Assembly (NCBI RefSeq): GCF_042885655.1
Contig: NZ_JBHVRO010000013.1
Location: forward strand, 1 to 64,000
Origin: Psychrobacillus sp042885655
GTDB taxonomy: Bacteria; Bacillota; Bacilli; Bacillales_A; Planococcaceae
Direction of reading: 5' to 3'
DNA: 64,000 bases
Part shown: positions 41,841 through 50,082 of the stretch, one piece after another
Layout of the letters: each line of letters starts with the position of its first letter
How positions within the stretch are numbered: position 1 is the stretch's first letter
The notes under the pieces: model-generated
Told to the model about the DNA's origin: nothing
What the model saw: only the letters and a program-made list of their open reading frames with translations
Database searches by the model: none
Made by a program: the position numbers and the translations under genes

Positions 41841-42908
41841 TTAGCCATTATGACGCTTATACATCCAAAGTAATCCAGACTTCATTAATCTTGCAATACG
41901 TCCTGTCACGGAAATATCCGCTAAATAAGCAAAACCTTGTTTCTTCCCAAGAGATCCCATGAAACCTTTTAGCTTAATTTCTGGCATTTTTTCTGGTAGA
42001 GGCATGTTTTTCCAACGTGCTTGCAATACTTTTACGATTTGTTCTGCTTGTTCCTCTGCAAGTTGAGCACTTGGTGCAAACGGAAGTGAAGCACAATCGC
42101 CTACTACGAATACATTTTCATATCCAGGTAAATCATGATATTGCGTCAATATGACACGCCCTGAACTATCTTTTTCGCCTGGTAATGCGCGCACAGGAGC
42201 AGCTGGTTGAATTCCTGCTGTCCAAACGACAACATCCACAGGAATAATTTCTTCGTGATTGTATAACTTATTTGTTTCAACTTTTGTTATATTCGAGTTA
42301 CTCACAATTTCTACATCATTTGAATCGAACCATTTTTTCACATAATTACTCAAACGCTCTGGGAAGTCCCTTAATACACGTGGACTGCGGTCAAATAATT
42401 TAATTCTTAAATCTGGACGACTTTCACGAAGCTCACTCGCAAGCTCAATTCCACTAAGTCCAGCGCCAACAATTCCTACTACAGAACCGGATGGTAAACC
42501 GCCTAGCTTGCTGTAAGTATCACGAGAACGTCCAATCGTTTGAATGCTATACGTAAATTCATCCGCACCAGGTACTCCATGATATTTATCCTCACATCCA
42601 AGACCGATTACTAAATCATCATATTGAACTGATTGTCCATCTGCTAATAAAACTTCTTTACTATCCACATCAATTTCTAGAATTTCACCGTATTTAATCG
42701 TTAATTTTTGGTTTTCAGGAAATGCCACGCGGATTTCATTATCTGGAGATGTTCCAGCTGCCAACGCATAAAATTCTGTCTTTAAACTATGAAATGGTGT
42801 TCTGTCTATTAATGTGATTTCAACATCATCTGGCAAATTGTTTGGCAATAGACGAAGTAAAACTCGCATATTACCATATCCTCCACCTAACAATACTAAT
42901 TTTCGCAT
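41841..42908 (-). CDS. yutJ: NADH dehydrogenase-like FAD oxidoreductase (YutJ)
   Basis: 355 residues, equal to B. subtilis YutJ. The FAD motif KLVLLGGGYGNMRVLL is at the N-terminus, the NAD motif GSVVGIVGAGLSGIELASEL near residue 145 and the second FAD motif NVFVVGDCASL near 270. A second type II NDH-like protein besides YumB in this window. ATG 42908 has GAGGGAG upstream; an ATG five codons earlier does not. Confidence 0.9.
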   Translation of the reverse strand: MRKLVLLGGGYGNMRVLLRLLPNNLPDDVEITLIDRTPFHSLKTEFYALAAGTSPDNEIRVAFPENQKLTIKYGEILEIDVDSKEVLLADGQSVQYDDLVIGLGCEDKYHGVPGADEFTYSIQTIGRSRDTYSKLGGLPSGSVVGIVGAGLSGIELASELRESRPDLRIKLFDRSPRVLRDFPERLSNYVKKWFDSNDVEIVSNSNITKVETNKLYNHEEIIPVDVVVWTAGIQPAAPVRALPGEKDSSGRVILTQYHDLPGYENVFVVGDCASLPFAPSAQLAEEQAEQIVKVLQARWKNMPLPEKMPEIKLKGFMGSLGKKQGFAYLADISVTGRIARLMKSGLLWMYKRHNG

Positions 42909-43035
42909 AAAATTCTCCCTCAACTTTCAATGTCTATTCAAATTATAAATGATTGTGATGGTTTTCACAATAAGACTTCTACATTGACGGATGATAAAAA
43001 AAAGAGTAGCATGACGGAGTAATGAGGTGACAGCT

Positions 43036-43272
43036 ATGAATCCAATGGTTGAATTTTGTGTAAGCAACCTTGCAAATGGTTCTCAGGAAGCATTTGACAT
43101 TTTGGAACAAGATCCTAACTTAGATGTATTAGACTATGGTTGTTTAAGTTATTGCTCGCTGTGTTCCGAAACTTTTTTCGCTATTGTTAATGGTGATGTT
43201 GTGGAAGCAGAAACGCCAAGTGAACTTGTAAAAAACATATATAAATACATCGAGGAAAATCCTTTATTTTAA
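43036..43272 (+). CDS. yuzB: DUF1450 family protein (YuzB)
   Basis: 78 residues. Three Cys residues in DYGCLSYCSLCSETFFAIVN (about residues 35-54) and an early VEFCVSN suggest a metal- or cluster-binding fold. Family of unknown function conserved next to yutJ. GAGGTG precedes ATG 43036. Confidence 0.87.
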   Translation: MNPMVEFCVSNLANGSQEAFDILEQDPNLDVLDYGCLSYCSLCSETFFAIVNGDVVEAETPSELVKNIYKYIEENPLF

Positions 43273-43300
43273 AAGACTGCAAAGTAATCTGCAGTCTTTT
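43271..43300. terminator. Bidirectional terminator
   Basis: AAAAGACTGC / GCAGTCTTTT stem between convergent yuzB and yutF. Confidence 0.85.
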
Positions 43301-44064
43301 TACCTTATCCATTCACTTAATGATTCCAAGAGATATGTGGGTTTCTTCAACTGCTGCGAAACAATTTCTGTTCGAGTGACTCCACTATTTACATGTGCTG
43401 TATGAATCCCCATATGAATTCCTGTTAATATATCTGTATCGTAATTGTCCCCGATCATAACCATTTCATCTTTATTAAAGCCAAACTTTTTTTGAATAAG
43501 TTCTAACATAAATGGTTGGGGTTTCCCCATAAACAGAGCTTCCACACCAGTAGAGTGTTCAACTAGTTTTGTGAAAGCTCCATTTCCAGGAAGAAATCCC
43601 CTCTCACTAGGGAACGCATGATCACTATTTGTAGATAAAAATACTGCTCCTGCACGAATAGAAAGACAAGCCGTGGCAAGTTTTTCATAATTGATATGAT
43701 GATCAATCCCCATCACAACGACATCAGCTAAATCTTCTGTACAATCAATTTTTTTCAATTCTAACGCTTCTTGTAACCCATTTTCTCCAATCATAAACAC
43801 AGATTTTCCATAATAGTGTTCACTAATATAATTAGCAGCTGCAATGGATGAAGAGATAATATGATCTTCATTTGTATGGATATCCATGAGCGATAACTTT
43901 TGCTGTAATTGCTTTTGCGTCATGGAAGAATTGTTCGTTACAAAAAGAGGGTCAATTCCATTCCTTTGTAAAAAGTGAACAAATTCAACTGCTTCTTTTA
44001 TCGGAGTCTTCCCTTTATATACTGTGCCATCTAAATCTAAACAATACGCCTTATAATTTAACAT
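43300..44064 (-). CDS. yutF: HAD-superfamily phosphatase, NagD-like (YutF)
   Basis: 254 residues. HAD motif I is CLDLDGTVYKG (about residues 8-18), motif II FVTNNSSMT (about 41), motif III lysine in FMGKPQPFML and motif IV MIGDNYDTDILTG (about 206-218). It dephosphorylates a small metabolite or nucleotide; substrate not defined. It overlaps yutE by 14 bp. Confidence 0.9.
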   Translation of the reverse strand: MLNYKAYCLDLDGTVYKGKTPIKEAVEFVHFLQRNGIDPLFVTNNSSMTQKQLQQKLSLMDIHTNEDHIISSSIAAANYISEHYYGKSVFMIGENGLQEALELKKIDCTEDLADVVVMGIDHHINYEKLATACLSIRAGAVFLSTNSDHAFPSERGFLPGNGAFTKLVEHSTGVEALFMGKPQPFMLELIQKKFGFNKDEMVMIGDNYDTDILTGIHMGIHTAHVNSGVTRTEIVSQQLKKPTYLLESLSEWIR

Positions 44065-44512
44065 TAGAGTCCTCTGGTAAAAATGCAGAAACTGGACCTA
44101 ATTCGTTCAATATATAACTTTCCACCATTTTCGGAAATTGTTTCAGATAAGAAAGATTAGAGATTAATACTTCCATTAGTTGCGAATGATTGATGGAATG
44201 AAAATCACGGACAAGTACTTTTCTATAATCAATTACCTCTTTTAAAGGAGCATCCATATCCGTTGTGATTACCTTCTCATCTGTCAAAATGTCTATAATA
44301 TCATCGTACCCACCTGGATCCCGCATGATAAAACCGTCAATCATTGAATTACCTATATCTATAATGGACTCAATCATATTTTGACCAATCCGTTCTAACG
44401 CTAGCTTAGATATATCATCTCGATTCCAGTCTGTTTTTTCTTCTAGTAATTCAATTAAAGCATCCATATGAGCGATAGTAGTTTTTATTTTTTTTCGATC
44501 CACAAAATACAT
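44051..44512 (-). CDS. yutE: DUF86 family protein (YutE, HepT-like fold)
   Basis: 153 residues, all-helical. It has the DUF86 pattern with MIESIIDIGNSMIDGFIM and an R-x(n)-H stretch RKVLVRDFHSINH (about residues 107-119), which resembles the RNase motif of HepT toxins. No MNT-type partner is adjacent; instead it is translationally coupled to yutF. As in B. subtilis the two form one unit, so a toxin role is unlikely. AGGAGGC precedes the ATG. Confidence 0.85.
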   Translation of the reverse strand: MYFVDRKKIKTTIAHMDALIELLEEKTDWNRDDISKLALERIGQNMIESIIDIGNSMIDGFIMRDPGGYDDIIDILTDEKVITTDMDAPLKEVIDYRKVLVRDFHSINHSQLMEVLISNLSYLKQFPKMVESYILNELGPVSAFLPEDSNVKL

Positions 44513-44597
44513 CGAAATGCCTCCTAATTTTTGTTCGGTTGATATTAACTTCTATTCTATAGTACCATAATTAAAGGGCAGGAAGGAGTGTTACAAA

Positions 44598-44864
44598 GTG
44601 GAACGATTTTTCTTATATGATGATGTAGAGGATACAAAAACAAGATTCGTTGGTTTTACAGGTGAATCCCAACGTTATGATTTAGCTATTGTACAAAGTT
44701 CGCGCTTTTTTGGAAAAGTACTCGTGATGGATATCCAATATGGCCGTGCTGCCATTTTAGGACCAGATGATTTAGAAGAACCGGGCTATCTAGAGCATAT
44801 TTATAATAGAACTGAAGAAGAAGCTGGAGAATTAAGGGATTACTTAAGAGAATTGTTAAATTAA
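44598..44864 (+). CDS. DUF3055-like small protein
   Basis: 88 residues, acidic, with FLYDDVEDTKTRFVGFTGES and GRAAILGPDDLEEPGYLEH. Resembles the DUF3055 family of Bacilli (uncharacterised). AGGAAGGAG precedes a GTG start. It is followed by repeat R6. Confidence 0.72.
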   Translation: MERFFLYDDVEDTKTRFVGFTGESQRYDLAIVQSSRFFGKVLVMDIQYGRAAILGPDDLEEPGYLEHIYNRTEEEAGELRDYLRELLN

Positions 44865-44867
44865 AAT

Positions 44868-45395
44868 CGCGCAAGGCATCCGTTACTAGCATCTTGTCTT
44901 CACTGATTTCAGAGTGCTTTGGACTAAACCTCAGCTATACTATTACCTGAGGAGTTTGTCTGTCGCCCTCTTGGGATATGTAAAGACTTGATTCATTTGT
45001 TTTGGATAATGAAAGATATGATGCTTTCTACTCTTTATAAGGCGGACGAAGATATAATTTCGTCCGCTCAGCACTTCTTTATCAATGAATGCTATTATTT
45101 TTTCTCAAGTCTCCCCAATGATATATATGTACTTTAGAAATTGAGTATAAAAGGCGAAAACCAAGTAAAAATCAAGATTTAGCGAGTTGAAAGGTTTTAC
45201 GCATCAATTTCTGTGTCTGCCTTATGCATCTTTTTCTAAACAACCATTATAATCACCAGTTCATTATGTAGACAAAAACTGCCTGTTGATTGGAGCGGAA
45301 GGCGGCGACTCCAGCGGGAAAAGCGTGTCGAAGTGAGACCCCACAGCGAAGCGAGGAGGCTCACGGTCCGCCCGCGGAAATCAACCAGGTTATAG
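44868..45395 (+). repeat. Mosaic intergenic repeat R6 (module A without hairpin, B, C)
   Basis: The 553-bp gap between the DUF3055 gene and yutD. Module A (about 44868-44950) keeps CAGAGTGCTTTGGAC and CTATACTATTACC, but the long hairpin and GGTAATCTTGTGG are missing and the sequence jumps directly to GTTTGTCTGTCGCCCTCTTG of module B. Module B holds GCGGACGAA / TTCGTCCGC near 45052-45067. A unique stretch follows, then module C (about 45289-45388) with GCGGAAGGCGGCGACTCC, GTGAGACCCCACAGCGAAGC and CCCGCGGAAATCAACC. Confidence 0.75.
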
Positions 45396-45402
45396 CATAA
45401 AA

Positions 45403-45439
45403 AACCTTGAGCAGATCATTACTGATTCTGCTCAAGGTT
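45403..45439 (-). terminator. Terminator of lipA-yutD
   Basis: AACCTTGAGCAGA / TCTGCTCAAGGTT stem overlapping the yutD stop codon, with a T-run on the minus strand. Confidence 0.88.
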
Positions 45440-45757
45440 TTCTTGTTCTAATTCCTCTGTTTCAACTGGTACTATTTTTGGTGCTACGCCAGTTTTCTTC
45501 ACTAAAAAATATGCACAGCCAAAATTACAATATTCATACAAGTAATCTTTCATTGTACTTATTTTTGTATCAAATGTAGCTTTATTATTTCTATCCTCAA
45601 AAAATCCTTTTAAGCGGAGCTGATTGTAACCCCAGTCTCCCATAATATAATCGTATTTTGAAAGAATTTCACTATATCTTTCTAAAAAAGCTTCTTCATT
45701 AAATGCTTCGCGATAATCTTCGATGACTTCATACGTGTATCCCTCTGCAATAATCAC
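45419..45757 (-). CDS. yutD: DUF1027 family protein (YutD)
   Basis: 112 residues with ERYSEILSKYDYIMGDWGYN (about residues 26-45) and CNFGCAYFLVKK (about 82-93), which match B. subtilis YutD. The function is unknown. It lies 14 bp downstream of lipA on the same transcript and ends in a terminator that overlaps the last codons. Confidence 0.88.
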   Translation of the reverse strand: MIIAEGYTYEVIEDYREAFNEEAFLERYSEILSKYDYIMGDWGYNQLRLKGFFEDRNNKATFDTKISTMKDYLYEYCNFGCAYFLVKKTGVAPKIVPVETEELEQENLEQNQ

Positions 45758-45771
45758 TCAATCACCATCCA

Positions 45772-46707
45772 TTAGCTTTTTTGAGTAGCGAGTAGTTCTT
45801 CACCTTGAGCTTGTCTTTGCTTCGCTGCAGCATTCACTTGTTCATCTGCATGATAACTACTTCTTACAAGTGGTCCTGCTTCACAATGTGAGAATCCTTT
45901 ACTCATTGCTATTTTACGTAATTCACCAAACTCTGCTGGTGAATAATATTTTAGAACCGGTAGATGTTTTTTCGTTGGTTGTAAATACTGACCAATTGTC
46001 ATAATATCTACGTTATTTGCACGTAAATCATCCATTACTTCTAATATTTCTTCATGCGTTTCTCCCAAGCCTAACATTAAAGAAGATTTAGTTGGAATAG
46101 TTGGTTGCATTTCTTTTGCACGACGTAATAATTCAAGAGAACGATCGTATTTTGCTCTTGCACGAACTCTTGGTGTTAAACGTCGAACAGTTTCAATATT
46201 GTGATTCAAAATATCTGGTTTCGCATCCATAATGTTGCGGATATTTTGTTCAATTCCACCCATATCTGAAGGTAAAACTTCAATCGTTGTAAATGGATTT
46301 TTACGACGTATCGCACGAATAGTTTCCGCAAATACTTCTGAACCACCGTCTTTAAGATCATCACGAGCAACTGCTGTAACTACAACATGCTTTAAGTTCA
46401 TGATAACGACTGAATCTGCTACACGTTCAGGTTCTGCTAAATCTAGCTCAGTTGGAAGACCTGTTTTGACTGCACAAAAACGACATGCTCGCGTACAAAC
46501 TGCACCAAGAATCATGAAGGTAGCTGTTCTACGTGATCCCCAGCACTCATGAATATTTGGACATCTTGCTTCCTCACATACTGTATGTAAATTATTTTCA
46601 CGCATTAACTTTTTAAGACCTTTATAGTCTTCATTTGTATTTAATTTTATTTTTAACCAATCAGGCTTACGCTGATGCTCTGTTTTCGGTGGTTTACACG
46701 ATGTCAT
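45772..46707 (-). CDS. lipA: Lipoyl synthase
   Basis: 311 residues. The auxiliary cluster motif is CEEARCPNIHEC (about residues 44-55) and the radical SAM motif CTRACRFC (about 70-77); the C-terminal RSSYHA serine ligand is present (about 285). It inserts sulphur into octanoyl groups using an Fe-S cluster as sulphur donor. It therefore depends on the sufCDSUB, YutM and Nfu functions encoded nearby. Upstream 46708-47006 shows no gene. Confidence 0.95.
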   Translation of the reverse strand: MTSCKPPKTEHQRKPDWLKIKLNTNEDYKGLKKLMRENNLHTVCEEARCPNIHECWGSRRTATFMILGAVCTRACRFCAVKTGLPTELDLAEPERVADSVVIMNLKHVVVTAVARDDLKDGGSEVFAETIRAIRRKNPFTTIEVLPSDMGGIEQNIRNIMDAKPDILNHNIETVRRLTPRVRARAKYDRSLELLRRAKEMQPTIPTKSSLMLGLGETHEEILEVMDDLRANNVDIMTIGQYLQPTKKHLPVLKYYSPAEFGELRKIAMSKGFSHCEAGPLVRSSYHADEQVNAAAKQRQAQGEELLATQKS

Positions 46708-47006
46708 TATTTTTTCGACCCCATTCTTAAAAAACTAACTACACTGTTGTCAATGTAACATATTATTTCATTTCAAACAACCTTATCATGTCTTGTTAGC
46801 ACTAAGAAAAAGGGAGGATTTTCTATATCCAACAGATTGTAAATAAAAGATTTTCTTAATGGAAAAGGTCCTGAGATATTTTTCCTTTTTTCATATATAT
46901 TCTATATTTTTTTTAACTTCATTACAGTGCACTCCAAGCCCCATCCTGAATCGTTTGCTTCATAGGAATTTCGATAGTCTTTCACGGAAAGCAAATGGTT
47001 ATTTCT
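46708..47006. other. Non-coding gap between lipA and the yunB terminator
   Basis: AT-rich, no open frame with a ribosome binding site and no recognisable repeat. It presumably holds the lipA promoter near its right-hand neighbour, but I cannot place hexamers with confidence. Confidence 0.35.
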
Positions 47007-47058
47007 AAAAAAAAAGACTGTAGGCAAACTCGATTTTTATCGGGTCTGTCTACAATCC
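47007..47058 (-). terminator. Terminator of yunB
   Basis: Minus-strand GATTGTAG...CGAT / ATCG...CTACAGTC with an internal mismatch, followed by nine T residues. Confidence 0.75.
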
Positions 47059-47068
47059 ATATTTAAAA

Positions 47069-47830
47069 TTACTTAGTTCCTGGAGTTGTAACGGGTATGT
47101 CTACCGAAGGACGTAGACTCTCTCCTTTATTATAGAAATTAGGAACCTGCCCCTGTACTAATCCCATTGCCACTGGAATTTTTTGCTCCACCGTGCTCAT
47201 TTTGCTTGCCAGCGGGACAATAACTTGAACATTTACTTTAATTCGAATGTTTATTTCAACTAAGGCACTGTTAATTCCAAACTCTTGAATGTTCGATTCT
47301 ACGGTAGATTGTACATTACCTATTACATGAAATCTTATGGGAATTTTCGGTCCTAAGTTACCAATAAGCGGAATATTAGTTGCTTCAGCCAATGGAACAA
47401 AAAAAACAACTCCGCCTCCGTTCTCCATTTTTTGCTCATCATATTCAATATCATCTAAATAAGGTAAACTGGATAAATTTCCTTGTTCCGCTTGTTCTAA
47501 ATGTTGTTGGACTAAACTGTTCGTTTCGGATAGTTTCTTAGTAATGATATCTGTATTAAACTTAATGGTCTGCATATTATTATTGTCAGATGGAACCTCA
47601 TCCATAATTTCACTTATATCTAATACATTAGTGGCACTAACCGCTTTACTAATAACCATTGAAGCTATTTTATTTGTTTGAACATCCGCATATCGAAGAA
47701 AAGTAGGTGTTAGTCTACTATTGACCCAATAAAACAAACCCGCAACCGAAAGCATAAAACAAGTCAAAAAAATGGCCAATTTACGCTGCTTCGTTAATAA
47801 TGTAAAACGCTTCTTTTGCCGATAAAACAG
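47069..47830 (-). CDS. yunB: Sporulation protein YunB, apparent CTG start
   Basis: 253 residues if read from CTG 47830 (237 from an internal TTG at 47779). The longer form begins FYRQKKRFTLLTKQRKL, a basic stretch in front of the TM segment AIFLTCFMLSVAGLFYW, and equals B. subtilis YunB (about 254) in length. GGGGG lies seven bases before the CTG, whereas the TTG has no ribosome binding site. The C-terminus includes VPLASKMSTVEQKIPVAMGLVQGQVP. YunB is a sigma-E-controlled sporulation protein. A possible sigma-E promoter overlaps the upstream terminator (see findings). Confidence 0.78.
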   Translation of the reverse strand: MFYRQKKRFTLLTKQRKLAIFLTCFMLSVAGLFYWVNSRLTPTFLRYADVQTNKIASMVISKAVSATNVLDISEIMDEVPSDNNNMQTIKFNTDIITKKLSETNSLVQQHLEQAEQGNLSSLPYLDDIEYDEQKMENGGGVVFFVPLAEATNIPLIGNLGPKIPIRFHVIGNVQSTVESNIQEFGINSALVEINIRIKVNVQVIVPLASKMSTVEQKIPVAMGLVQGQVPNFYNKGESLRPSVDIPVTTPGTK

Positions 47831-47833
47831 AAA

Positions 47834-47876
47834 AAATCCCCCTAATTACTAATATGTAATAGAAGGATTTTTTATG
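47834..47876 (-). terminator. Terminator of yunD overlapping the yunB ribosome binding site
   Basis: Minus-strand AAAAATCC-TCTATTAC / GTAATTAGGGGGATTTTTT hairpin just after the yunD stop. Its 3' arm contains the GGGGG used by yunB and its T-run ends at the proposed CTG. Confidence 0.75.
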
Positions 47877-47880
47877 TGAA

Positions 47881-49242
47881 TTACGTTATGGATTCTTGTT
47901 GTTTTCCATACCACTTCATAACATCTCGAATGAATTCTGGCATAAAATATTGTTTTTTTGCAAATTTAAATGCAGGGAAAAAATAACCAAAAGTAAACAT
48001 GTCTAAAGTTGCAAGCGTATATGTCTTCTCTAGCTGCAAAATTTTTCCTTCCACATAAACGTCACCATTTTCCTGTTCCGTTAATTCTACAAATTGCATT
48101 GCCCCCAAATATTTACCTCTAAATCCTAAACCCTTTACTTCTAAACGTGGCCATGTTTCATTTTTGGATATTTGAATTGTTTCTAACAATTCCGCACCTG
48201 TTAAAGAGATCACACACGGATTTATTGGATGGGGTAAAAGCTTATGTAAATCACTAGCATTAATACTCCCTTTAGGTAAATCCGTTAAGAAAATCCCTGC
48301 TGGAAACATTGCACAATCAGCCCCTGTAAATGCTAATAACGCTTTTCCAAAGAAATCGGACATATTGGAGGAATGGAACCAATCTTTCTTTAAGAATATA
48401 GAATTTTGAAAGATTGGATATCCTAAATTTTTGTTTCCTATATGATTCCACAATTCCATTTGCTCTAAATAATTTACAGGCTTATCAAGTTCTTCAACAG
48501 GATATAGTCTTGCCTTTTTAGTGACAATCCCCTTAATATCGTGGTCATAGACTAATGTTACTTGACCTACATATGCCCCGTATTTGCCCGCAGCAGCTTG
48601 TAGTGTTCCATTTATCATTTTTCCTTCTTCAAAAAAGTGATGGGTATGCGAGCCAAAAATAACATCAATTTGAGGAATTTGCTCGGATATTAACTCGTCT
48701 TGCGTTATCCCTAAATGGGACATACACAGTATAATATCTACTTTGTTCTTAATTTCCTCACATACTTCTTTTAATCGATTTATCGGATTCTGAATATGCC
48801 ATCCCAATTTTTCATAATAAAAGCCAAAATCAGCTGTAGCAGCTATAATTCCTATTCGAATACCAGAAGAAGTTTGATGGATTTTATATGGCACCATCCA
48901 TGAGGGAACTTCTCCTTTTTCATTTGTAAAATTAGAGACAATGACTTCAAAATTCGCATCCATATAAAGATTTTCTAAGATCTCATGGCTTAATGTGATT
49001 CCTTCGTTGTTGCCGATTGTAACATAATCATAACTGGCTTCATTTAGTAACTCGACATTCCCTCTGCCAAGTGTTCCCTCTGTGAAAATATTGGATCGAT
49101 CGATATGATCACCGATATCTAAAATTAGACACGTTTCATGTAAAGCTCGTTTTTCGGAGAGAAACTGATGAATAGTCGGCCAGTTTTCTAAATGACTATG
49201 CAAATCATTCGTATGATAAATTTGAATCGTTTCTCTCAACAT
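47881..49242 (-). CDS. yunD: Bifunctional metallophosphatase/5'-nucleotidase (YunD)
   Basis: 453 residues. The N-terminal metallophosphoesterase has IYHTNDLHSHLEN (about 8-20), LDIGDHIDRSN (about 41), TIGNNEG, MSHLG and FGSHTHHFF (about 201-209). The C-terminal 5'-nucleotidase domain has LTGAELLETIQISKN. No signal peptide is present, so it appears cytoplasmic like B. subtilis YunD. Confidence 0.9.
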   Translation of the reverse strand: MLRETIQIYHTNDLHSHLENWPTIHQFLSEKRALHETCLILDIGDHIDRSNIFTEGTLGRGNVELLNEASYDYVTIGNNEGITLSHEILENLYMDANFEVIVSNFTNEKGEVPSWMVPYKIHQTSSGIRIGIIAATADFGFYYEKLGWHIQNPINRLKEVCEEIKNKVDIILCMSHLGITQDELISEQIPQIDVIFGSHTHHFFEEGKMINGTLQAAAGKYGAYVGQVTLVYDHDIKGIVTKKARLYPVEELDKPVNYLEQMELWNHIGNKNLGYPIFQNSIFLKKDWFHSSNMSDFFGKALLAFTGADCAMFPAGIFLTDLPKGSINASDLHKLLPHPINPCVISLTGAELLETIQISKNETWPRLEVKGLGFRGKYLGAMQFVELTEQENGDVYVEGKILQLEKTYTLATLDMFTFGYFFPAFKFAKKQYFMPEFIRDVMKWYGKQQESIT

Positions 49243-49259
49243 ACTCCCACCTTTTTGTT

Positions 49260-50078
49260 TTACATAAGTCCAGCTATTATAGATCGTACCCCTAATAGAA
49301 GCAATACAATGCGAAGTGCCACTACTAATGTCTCTGAATTGAGCTTTTTATTTAAATTTGCTCCTAATTTAGCACCAATATACGCAGCTGGAATAACAGG
49401 TATTGTATATAGCCATGGAACGTTTCCTAAAGATACATGCGTGATTGAATTGATAATGGAAGATAAAAACACCATAAACATCGACGTTCCAACAGCCACA
49501 TGAGGAGGAAATAGAAATAATAAAATCATTGCAGGGACAATGATAGAACCCCCTCCAATGCCAAATAGACCGGATGCAAAACCAACTGCAAATGTTAACA
49601 GCAAGGCAAACCAAATTGGAAAACCGTATACATATGTATCTTTGTCATCTGTAAAAGTTCTTTTCTTTCCATTTTCGACAAACCATTTAACTGGCTTTAA
49701 ACGATTACGTACAAGTAATAGAGTAGACAAAATGATTAATAGAATGCCAAAGTATAAATTAAAAGATGGTAAATCAAGTCCTTTATTTACCCAAGCACCA
49801 AGAATTGTTCCCGGTATACTTCCAATAAAGAAAATAAATCCACTCTTAAAATCTACCGTTTTTGTTTTCATATAAGATAATGTTGAAGAAAGACCAGTGA
49901 AAATCATCATTACAACTGAGAGTCCTACAACACTTTGAGGTGTAATATTAGGTATTAAACCAAGAGTTGTACCGAAAAATAAAACAGCTGGAACTAAGAT
50001 TACACCTCCACCTAAGCCAACTAATGCTCCCACAACTCCTGAGAACAATCCTGCAACTGCTAATAGTAACCATTCCAT
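49260..50078 (-). CDS. yunE: TauE/SafE-type membrane transporter (YunE)
   Basis: 272 residues, about eight TM segments in two repeats, each starting with a Gly-rich motif: GVVGALVGLGGGVILVPAV (about 13-31) and GFASGLFGIGGGSIIVPAM (about 160-178). The family exports sulphite or sulphur-containing organic anions; substrate unknown here. ATG 50078 has GAAGGTGG upstream. Confidence 0.88.
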   Translation of the reverse strand: MEWLLLAVAGLFSGVVGALVGLGGGVILVPAVLFFGTTLGLIPNITPQSVVGLSVVMMIFTGLSSTLSYMKTKTVDFKSGFIFFIGSIPGTILGAWVNKGLDLPSFNLYFGILLIILSTLLLVRNRLKPVKWFVENGKKRTFTDDKDTYVYGFPIWFALLLTFAVGFASGLFGIGGGSIIVPAMILLFLFPPHVAVGTSMFMVFLSSIINSITHVSLGNVPWLYTIPVIPAAYIGAKLGANLNKKLNSETLVVALRIVLLLLGVRSIIAGLM

Positions 50079-50082
50079 TAAA

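Noticed and set aside
44051..44512. HepT-type toxin of a toxin-antitoxin pair
   Set aside because: No MNT nucleotidyltransferase partner is adjacent; the gene is fused translationally to yutF as in B. subtilis, where it is a housekeeping gene.
47069..47779. yunB starting at the internal TTG
   Set aside because: No ribosome binding site there, and it would remove the basic N-terminal flank of the TM segment; CTG 47830 fits length and spacing better, though this is not proven.
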